A stretch of 5,011 bases of DNA from Burkholderiales bacterium UBA2647. GTDB lineage: Bacteria > Pseudomonadota > Gammaproteobacteria > Burkholderiales > Burkholderiaceae_E. How positions within the stretch are numbered: position 1 is the stretch's first letter; each line of letters opens with the position of its first letter. Of the stretch, positions 1 through 5,011 are shown in pieces. Under the pieces are notes generated by a model, which did not search any database, was not told the origin of the DNA, and was given only the letters and a program-made list of their open reading frames with translations. The position numbers and the translations under genes are program-made. The DNA is taken from positions 4,668 through 9,678 of the forward strand of contig DENJ01000118.1 in NCBI GenBank assembly GCA_002359635.1, given 5' to 3'.

Positions 1-471
1 CAGCAGGCTGCCGAGAAGATCGTCGAGGCCTATATCCACAAGAATCAGGCCGACTTCAGTAAGGTGGAGTTCACCGAGAAGGCCATCGAAATCTCTCTGG
101 GTGACGGCGTGTCAGTCGCTGGTCGGATCGACTTGGTGCGACGGTTGGACACCGGAGAGGTCACGATCGTCGACCTGAAGTCCAACGAAAGCGCGCAGGC
201 AGAGGCTGTCACCGAGACCCAATTGCACATTTACGCGCTGGGCTACCAAGAGTTGACGGGCAGGCCTGCCGATTACGTTGAAATCTACGAACTGGACGAC
301 CAAAAGCAGAAGCGCAGATCGGTCGATGATGAGTTCATCGCCGATGTACAGCGAGACGTGAAGGCGGCCGCACAGGCGCTGCGGTCCAACATGTTGCCAC
401 CCCGGCCACACAAGAAGACGTGCGGGCAGTGCGATTACTGCAAGCTCTGCTCGGCGGCCGTGGTGAATTGA
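1..471 (+). CDS. C-terminal part of a RecB/AddB-like PD-(D/E)XK nuclease, probably the tail of a UvrD-type helicase-nuclease (5' partial)
   Basis: The frame is open from the first base and ends at TGA 469-471, giving 156 visible residues; the start lies outside the window. The nuclease signature is clear. GRID has its Asp at 130-132. VDLK has its Asp at 172-174 and Lys at 178-180. A QLHIYALGY segment has its Gln at 220 and Tyr at 232 and 244, matching the QxxxY motif of RecB-family nucleases. The chain ends in a CxxCxxCxxC cluster (Cys codons at 421, 430, 439 and 448), which resembles the CxxCD-type tail that often binds an Fe-S cluster or zinc in AddB, Cas4 and UvrD-fused nucleases. The family usually cuts DNA in a metal-dependent way, often behind a helicase motor. 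That a helicase precedes it here is inference. A stand-alone or Cas4-like nuclease is possible. The methyltransferase gene follows after 14 nt, so co-transcription is likely. Confidence 0.85.
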   Translation, partial: QQAAEKIVEAYIHKNQADFSKVEFTEKAIEISLGDGVSVAGRIDLVRRLDTGEVTIVDLKSNESAQAEAVTETQLHIYALGYQELTGRPADYVEIYELDDQKQKRRSVDDEFIADVQRDVKAAAQALRSNMLPPRPHKKTCGQCDYCKLCSAAVVN

Positions 472-473
472 CT

Positions 474-477
474 AGGA
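474..477 (+). promoter_or_regulatory. Ribosome binding site of the methyltransferase gene
   Basis: AGGA stands 8 nt before the ATG at 486, in the 14-nt gap after the upstream stop codon. It decides the start. The same frame is open back to a GTG at 420, but those extra 22 codons overlap the cysteine-cluster codons of the previous gene and have no comparable site. Confidence 0.7.
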
Positions 478-485
478 AACAGAAC

Positions 486-3400
486 ATGACGTTGAAACGG
501 GTATTGATCGACTTGCTGAGTGCAGAGCAACTGCGCGAGTTCTGTACGGCATTCGAAATTGAGGCTGACCGTCGGTCCGCAGATGCCATGCGAGACGGGA
601 TCGCCCGCGCCAAGCGAGCGAAGCCTGAACCGATGATCGAGCGGATGACGGTCGATCAGCTCCGTTCTGCCCTCGAGTCGTATGACCAGCCCACCACCGG
701 CAACCGGCCTGAGCTGGTGGCCCGGCTCCTCGAAGCTGGCGGGCGATATGCCACCGCATCGGCGGGAAGCGCCGAACCCCTGCAAGTGCGCGAGCGGGCG
801 CCAGACAGCTCGCTGATCAGTCACGCCGAGCGCCAGGCGGCTCAAGTGCTGCAATCAGTGGCCGACGGGAACATGGGCCAGTACACCCATGGCGACCAAG
901 CGGTTCAGCGGCCTGACGCCGGTGTGCAAGATCAGTTCACGGCGCGCAAGCCGCCCAAGACCTACCGCTATGACAGCTCACTCGACCCAGCGCTGTCGTG
1001 GGACGAGCAGCCGGAGCGGGAACTCGGTGAGTGGTTGATCGGGCTCATCGTCCGCGCGGGTCGGGACGGCGAATCGGCTGTGTTTGCCGAGCCCCAGGTA
1101 TGGAAAGGGGGCGGGGTGCGCCTGACCTCGGTGGCCGATGCGGCGTACCACCTCGAGCGCATCTCCAAGCCGTTCCTGAACTGGGCGGGCAAGGCCGAGC
1201 GGCACGAGCTGAACGTTCCCACAGTGCCCCTGTTCGTTCACGAGCGGCATTCCACCAAGGCGATCCTGGACACCATTCGGCACCGCAAGGCCAAGGGCCA
1301 ATCGTTTGATTTGTTCGGCGACGGCGGCATGGACATCCGCGAGAACCTCGAGGCTTATGAACACAAGGGTCCATGGCAGAACCGGATGATCCTGGGCGAT
1401 TCACTGGCCGTCATGAACTCGCTGCTGGAGTACGAGGGCATGGCGGGGCAGGTGCAGATGATTTATGTCGATCCTCCTTATGGAGTTCAGTTTGGCAGTA
1501 ATTTCCAGCCTTTCGTTCGCAGTCGAAACGTTAAGCATGGAAGTGACGAAGAGATGACGCGAGAGCCAGAGATGGTTAAAGCGTATCGGGACACGTGGGC
1601 ATTGGGCCTTCATTCCTATCTGACTTACCTTAGGGATCGGCTGATGCTTGCCCAAGAGCTGCTCTCAACGACGGGAAGCATTTTTGTGCAGATATCTGAT
1701 GAAAATCTACACAGCGCGCGTCAGCTGTTGGACGAAATATTCGGGTCAGCTAATTTCATGTCCGTTATCTCGTTCCGAACAAAAATTCCCCTTGGAACGA
1801 GCTATCTAGCGGGTATTTGCGACTACATCTTGTGGTACGCAAAAGACAAGTCCAGTGTAAGGTTTCACAAACTTTATTCAGTACGCGAGACAGGAGGCGA
1901 CAGTCAGTTCACCTGGATCGAACTTAAGGATGGAACCCGACGGCGTATGAGCAGAGAGGAACGAGAAGGTCGTGAGGAGCTGCCGGCTGGTGCCCGGGCC
2001 TTCCGTTTAACCGACCTTGTTTCTGCAGGGCGGACTCCTAGCTGCATTTTTGAGTTTGAACTTGATGGAAAGCGGTTTTTCCCCACTGGAGGCAAAAGTT
2101 GGAAGACCAATCCCGCCGGCATTAGGAAGCTGATAGAGAAGCGGCGAATCATGGCGCCAGGTATCGCGCCAGCATATGTCTTCTACCAGGATGACTATCC
2201 AGTCCAAGAGCTTGGAAATATGTGGACTGATACTCAGGGTGCCTCTGACAAGTCTTATGTTGTTCAAACGTCTGAAAAGGTCATTCAGCGATGCATTTTA
2301 ATGACCACGAACCCAGGTGATCTCGTTCTAGATCCCACATGTGGCTCCGGAACAACCGCGTATGTTGCAGAGCAATGGGGGCGCCGCTGGATCACCGTTG
2401 ATACATCACGCGTTCCCTTAGCACTCGCACGCCAGCGTTTGCTGACAGCCACCTTTCCATTTTTTGAATTGAAATCTCCGCAAAATGGTCCGATTGGCGG
2501 CTTCGTATATAAGCGCCGGCAAAGCCGAAAGGGAGGCGAGTCTGGGGGGCTTGTTCCGCACCTCACCCTGAAGTCAATTGCCAACGATGAGCAGCCAGCG
2601 ATGGAGGTATTGGTGGATCGACCTGAGGAAGTCTCTGGTGTGACCCGCGTCGCAGGACCCTTCGTAGTCGAGGCTACTGTCGCACCAGTTCAACCAATCG
2701 CTACTGGAGACGATGACAGCAGCGTCGAAATCGCGGATGCAGCTACCCATATCCAGCGTATGACTGAGGTGCTTCGCCAGTCCAAGACCCTGCGTCTCCC
2801 TGGAAACCGCGAACTCGTCTTGTCCGGCGTTCGCCGCACGTCTGACACGGAATACCTCCACGCAGAGGCCAAAGAGGGGGACAAGCGTGTGGCGGTCGTG
2901 TTCGGACCACCTGCCGGCGCCATTTCGTCCGCTTTGGTTTTCGAGTCGGCCCGCGAGGCCTACTTCCTCAAGTTCGACTGTCTCTACTTCTTCGGATTCG
3001 CCATCGAACCCGGCGCACGGGCCATGATCGAAGACGATCGCAAGTTGCGCATTTCCGGTACTTATGTCGCCGTAACCCCCGATGTGGCGATGTCGGACCT
3101 GCTGAAAACCACACGCGCTTCTGAGATCTTCTCCATCACGGGTCTGCCCGACGCCAAGGTTCGCAAGGCAAACAAGAAGGGCCCCGAAGGGCAGCCCTTG
3201 TACGAGGTCGAACTCCGCGGCCTGGATCTGTTCGACCCCCAATCAATGGATACAGACTCAGTGAACGGTGAAAGCGTGCCGTGCTGGATGCTGGATACCG
3301 ATTACGATGGCCTGTGCTTCTACGCGACGCAGGTGTTCTTCCCCAAGACCAGCGCCTGGGACAACCTGCAGCGCTCGCTGCGGGCCACCTTTGAAGACTC

Positions 3401-3527
3401 CATCTGGCAACACCTCGCCGGCACTGTGAGCGAACCATTTGTGCTGGGTGAGCGACGTCGCGTGGCAGTGAAGGTGATCGATGAGCGGGGCAACGAGTTG
3501 ATGCGTGTGCTCGACGTGGCGGAGTGA
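486..3527 (+). CDS. mod: Type III-like Mod subunit: beta-class site-specific DNA methyltransferase (probably N6-adenine) with SAP-like N-terminal extension
   Basis: The product has 1013 residues from ATG 486. Two SAP-like helical repeats lie at about 11-41 and 54-84, followed by a low-complexity linker. A family-conserved block begins near residue 155 (KPPKTYRYDSSL), and NRMILGDS starts at 299. Catalytic motif IV is DPPY at 329-332, and IFVQISDEN starts at 399. A probable target-recognition region spans about 410-580. A motif X-like stretch begins near 591, and AdoMet motif I is DPTCGSGTT at 616-624. Motif IV before motif I is the beta-class order of type III Mod proteins and related adenine methylases. 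The long C-terminal domain carries LVPHLTLKSI (689-698), RVAGPFVVEA (721-730) and WMLDTDYDG (934-942), which I recognise from the large Mod family paired with Res helicases. The protein exceeds the roughly 600-700 residues of classical EcoP15I-type Mod. The middle of the gene has unusually low GC, suggesting mosaic origin. Target base and site cannot be read from sequence. Confidence 0.93.
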   Translation: MTLKRVLIDLLSAEQLREFCTAFEIEADRRSADAMRDGIARAKRAKPEPMIERMTVDQLRSALESYDQPTTGNRPELVARLLEAGGRYATASAGSAEPLQVRERAPDSSLISHAERQAAQVLQSVADGNMGQYTHGDQAVQRPDAGVQDQFTARKPPKTYRYDSSLDPALSWDEQPERELGEWLIGLIVRAGRDGESAVFAEPQVWKGGGVRLTSVADAAYHLERISKPFLNWAGKAERHELNVPTVPLFVHERHSTKAILDTIRHRKAKGQSFDLFGDGGMDIRENLEAYEHKGPWQNRMILGDSLAVMNSLLEYEGMAGQVQMIYVDPPYGVQFGSNFQPFVRSRNVKHGSDEEMTREPEMVKAYRDTWALGLHSYLTYLRDRLMLAQELLSTTGSIFVQISDENLHSARQLLDEIFGSANFMSVISFRTKIPLGTSYLAGICDYILWYAKDKSSVRFHKLYSVRETGGDSQFTWIELKDGTRRRMSREEREGREELPAGARAFRLTDLVSAGRTPSCIFEFELDGKRFFPTGGKSWKTNPAGIRKLIEKRRIMAPGIAPAYVFYQDDYPVQELGNMWTDTQGASDKSYVVQTSEKVIQRCILMTTNPGDLVLDPTCGSGTTAYVAEQWGRRWITVDTSRVPLALARQRLLTATFPFFELKSPQNGPIGGFVYKRRQSRKGGESGGLVPHLTLKSIANDEQPAMEVLVDRPEEVSGVTRVAGPFVVEATVAPVQPIATGDDDSSVEIADAATHIQRMTEVLRQSKTLRLPGNRELVLSGVRRTSDTEYLHAEAKEGDKRVAVVFGPPAGAISSALVFESAREAYFLKFDCLYFFGFAIEPGARAMIEDDRKLRISGTYVAVTPDVAMSDLLKTTRASEIFSITGLPDAKVRKANKKGPEGQPLYEVELRGLDLFDPQSMDTDSVNGESVPCWMLDTDYDGLCFYATQVFFPKTSAWDNLQRSLRATFEDSIWQHLAGTVSEPFVLGERRRVAVKVIDERGNELMRVLDVAE
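516..737 (+). other. Tandem SAP-like repeats in the methyltransferase N-terminus
   Basis: Residues 11-41 and 54-84 align without gaps at an offset of 43: LSAEQLREF against MTVDQLRSA, then ADAMRDGI against PELVARLL. Both fit the helix-extension-helix pattern of SAP motifs, short modules that often bind DNA. The second copy is the better match, with the typical turn TTGNRPELVARLL. The repeats are diverged at DNA level. A DNA-binding role is inferred from the fold pattern only. Confidence 0.5.
1455..2540 (+). other. Low-GC patch inside the methyltransferase gene (putative recombined specificity core)
   Basis: Hand counts give about 51% GC for 1441-2520, against about 64% for 961-1440 and about 59% for 2581-3060. 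In frame, this patch has three each of TTA, CTA, ATA and AGG plus one AGA, all between 1632 and 2420; the rest of the gene has none. The patch covers motif IV, the target-recognition region and motif I. Its edges fall near strongly conserved blocks (the ILGDS-to-DPPY stretch on the left, and between motif I and LVPHLTLKSI on the right), where homologous recombination would be easiest. Boundaries are approximate. The frame is intact throughout. Confidence 0.65.
3521..3524 (+). promoter_or_regulatory. Ribosome binding site of the Res gene
   Basis: GGAG overlaps the last codons of the methyltransferase gene and lies 9 nt before the ATG at 3534. Its position over the upstream stop region suggests coupled translation of Mod and Res. 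Confidence 0.6.
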
Positions 3528-3533
3528 CGTGCC

Positions 3534-5011
3534 ATGACTACGCAGATTAATGCGGTCGAAAACCCGATCATCAACTCACCCTACGATGAGCCGAAGCAGC
3601 ATTGGCTGATTCAGGAGGGGCTGTCTCCCCAAAAGCAATCTGGCCGTCGCCCGGCAAGCTACTTCCTGCGGGTGCCGGAAGGCGCCGCTCGAGGCCGCCG
3701 AGCACAGTCCCAGGGTGAGTTCTTCGAGGAGGAGACCAAGGGTTCCGAGTACCTGCTCGCCCTGGCCAATCTGCTGCGCCAGCGTGTTCAGGAATGGCGT
3801 GACACCGACTATGTGGGCGCGACGAAGGTCACCCGTGAGCTGATCGATCTGTGGCGCAGCCCTGACCGCCGCCAGCCGCTCTTCTTTGCCCAGCTCGAGG
3901 CGGTGGAGACGGTGATCTTTCTGGTAGAGGGGCCTGATCATCTGCGGGTTGGCGTTGACGTGCCCATGGACGAGCCCGGGCCGGCTGCCAAAGAACTGGG
4001 TTTTCGCGCTTTTCAGCGCTACGCCTTGAAGATGGCGACCGGTTCGGGCAAGACCACCGTGATGGGCATGCTGTCGGCATGGTCCATCCTTAACAAGGTG
4101 GTCAATCCCCAGGCACCCGAGTACTCAGACACGGTTCTGATCCTGTGCCCCAACATCACCATCCGGGATCGCCTGCAGGAACTCAAACCCGAACGAGACG
4201 AACTCTCCCTTTATCGCACCCGTGAGCTGGTACCCGTACACCGCATGAACGAGCTGCGGCGTGGAGAGGTGTTCGTCACCAACTGGCACAACCTGGAACT
4301 GCGCCAGCTTGGTGACGTTAACGGCCAAGGTGCCAAGGTGGTCAAACGCGGTGCGCCGGTGCAGACCACGCGCTCAATCAAGGTCACAGCAACACTGAGC
4401 GCCGAAGAAATTCAACGGCAGGCTACCCTGGGTGCCTTTCAGATCATCGGTGTTGAAAAGAAGAGAGACGGTTCACCCAAGGCCTTCACAGTCACCGAGA
4501 CAAAGTACCTCGAAAGTGACGCCGCCTTCCTCAAACGCGTTCTGGGTGGTCGCAAGGGGCGTAGCTCATCGATCCTCGTCTTGAATGACGAGGCACACCA
4601 TGCCTACCGGCGAGGTCTGACGGACGAGGTCGACCAGTACGCGCTGGATGACGAAACCGCTGCCGCGAATGCGCGCGAAGCCACCATCTGGATTGAGGGG
4701 CTGGACCGCATCAACAAAGCGCTCGGTGGGCGCGGTAACGGCATTCGCTTGTGCGTCGACCTGTCCGCCACGCCGTTTTACATCCAGGGCAGCGGCAACG
4801 AAGTCGGCAAACCCTTCCCTTGGGTGGTCTCCGATTTCAGCCTGCTCGAGGCCATTGAGGCAGGGCTGGTCAAAGTGCCCCAGTTGCCCACCGAAGACGG
4901 GTCCGGCGAGGAAGTTCCGCGCTACTTCAACGTGTGGCGCTGGGTTCAAAGGCAGGCTCAGAGCGATGGTCACATCTTTCCGGTGACAGTCACTGAGGTG
5001 ATGCGATACGC
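3534..5011 (+). CDS. res: Type III-like Res subunit: DEAH-type SF2 helicase/restriction enzyme (3' partial)
   Basis: From ATG 3534 the frame is open to the window edge, giving 492 full codons. The N-terminus (NPIINSPYDEP, then a PASYFLRVP segment) resembles the large Res family that travels with this kind of Mod; from memory this may be the group labelled BPTD_3080 family restriction endonuclease, which I could not check. Helicase motifs in order are Walker A ATGSGKT (168-174), VLILCPN with TIRDRL (about 201-214), VFVTNWHN (246-253), DEAHH (352-356) and SAT (411-413). These are followed by FPWVVSDFSLLEAIEAG and LVKVPQLP (428-452). In type III systems Res uses ATP to move along DNA and cuts with a C-terminal PD-(D/E)XK domain in complex with Mod. 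The second RecA domain and any nuclease domain lie beyond the window, so cleavage activity is inferred. It starts 6 nt after mod, consistent with one operon. An anti-phage helicase without nuclease cannot be excluded. Confidence 0.92.
   Translation, partial: MTTQINAVENPIINSPYDEPKQHWLIQEGLSPQKQSGRRPASYFLRVPEGAARGRRAQSQGEFFEEETKGSEYLLALANLLRQRVQEWRDTDYVGATKVTRELIDLWRSPDRRQPLFFAQLEAVETVIFLVEGPDHLRVGVDVPMDEPGPAAKELGFRAFQRYALKMATGSGKTTVMGMLSAWSILNKVVNPQAPEYSDTVLILCPNITIRDRLQELKPERDELSLYRTRELVPVHRMNELRRGEVFVTNWHNLELRQLGDVNGQGAKVVKRGAPVQTTRSIKVTATLSAEEIQRQATLGAFQIIGVEKKRDGSPKAFTVTETKYLESDAAFLKRVLGGRKGRSSSILVLNDEAHHAYRRGLTDEVDQYALDDETAAANAREATIWIEGLDRINKALGGRGNGIRLCVDLSATPFYIQGSGNEVGKPFPWVVSDFSLLEAIEAGLVKVPQLPTEDGSGEEVPRYFNVWRWVQRQAQSDGHIFPVTVTEVMRY

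Noticed and set aside
420..485. Upstream GTG start for the methyltransferase, adding 22 residues
   Set aside because: It would overlap the cysteine-cluster codons of the preceding gene, and the ATG at 486 has a well-placed AGGA. The extra residues look like an out-of-frame reading of the upstream gene.
472..485. Promoter or terminator between the first two genes
   Set aside because: Fourteen bases cannot hold either a full promoter or a hairpin terminator; they carry only the ribosome binding site. The 6-nt gap at 3528-3533 is shorter still.
435..854. Minus-strand frame across the nuclease/methyltransferase junction
   Set aside because: It is antisense to two supported genes and reads as Arg/Leu/His-rich shadow sequence.
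2574..3242. 222-codon open frame on the minus strand
   Set aside because: It lies wholly opposite the conserved C-terminal domain of the methyltransferase in GC-rich DNA, where long antisense frames arise by chance. No recognisable domain.
486..3527. DISARM-type or BREX-type methylase
   Set aside because: The beta-class DPPY-then-CGSGTT order, the C-terminal domain and the adjacent Res helicase fit a type III Mod-Res pair. No DISARM or BREX marker gene is visible in the window.
4566..4973. Minus-strand frame of 135 codons, and an overlapping plus-strand frame at 4648-4986
   Set aside because: Both overlap the DEAH and SAT region of Res, which has clear motifs in its own frame. Neither shows a recognisable protein.

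Overview
The window looks like part of a bacterial defence (restriction-modification) island. All three genes are on the + strand and packed almost without gaps (14 nt, then 6 nt), so they probably form one operon. Only the middle gene is complete. The DNA is GC-rich (roughly 60-64% by hand count outside one internal patch), with GC-ending codons and Shine-Dalgarno sites. This suits a high-GC bacterium, possibly a proteobacterium, but nothing here fixes the taxon.

Positions 1-471 hold the C-terminal end of a RecB/AddB-type PD-(D/E)XK nuclease domain with a terminal four-cysteine cluster. This is the usual tail of UvrD-like helicase-nucleases, but the helicase part, if present, lies upstream. 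Positions 486-3527 encode a 1013-residue beta-class DNA methyltransferase of the type III Mod kind, with DPPY before the AdoMet-binding motif. It carries an extra N-terminal region with two SAP-like repeats and a long conserved C-terminal domain. Positions 3534-5011 (open at the right edge) encode the matching Res-type SF2 helicase with Walker A, DEAH and SAT motifs; its C-terminal half, where a nuclease domain would be, is not visible.

Mod and Res should act together: Mod recognises and methylates a DNA site, and Res translocates on and cleaves unmodified DNA. The upstream helicase/nuclease end is not a standard type III subunit, so the set could be an extended system. No promoter, terminator, RNA gene, repeat array or mobile element was seen.

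The most striking signal is inside the methyltransferase gene. About 1.1 kb covering the catalytic motif, the presumed target-recognition region and the AdoMet motif has about 51% GC, against about 64% before it and 59% after it. Thirteen codons of the kinds TTA, CTA, ATA, AGA and AGG fall between 1632 and 2420, and none occur in the rest of the gene. This points to a mosaic gene whose specificity core was replaced by recombination.
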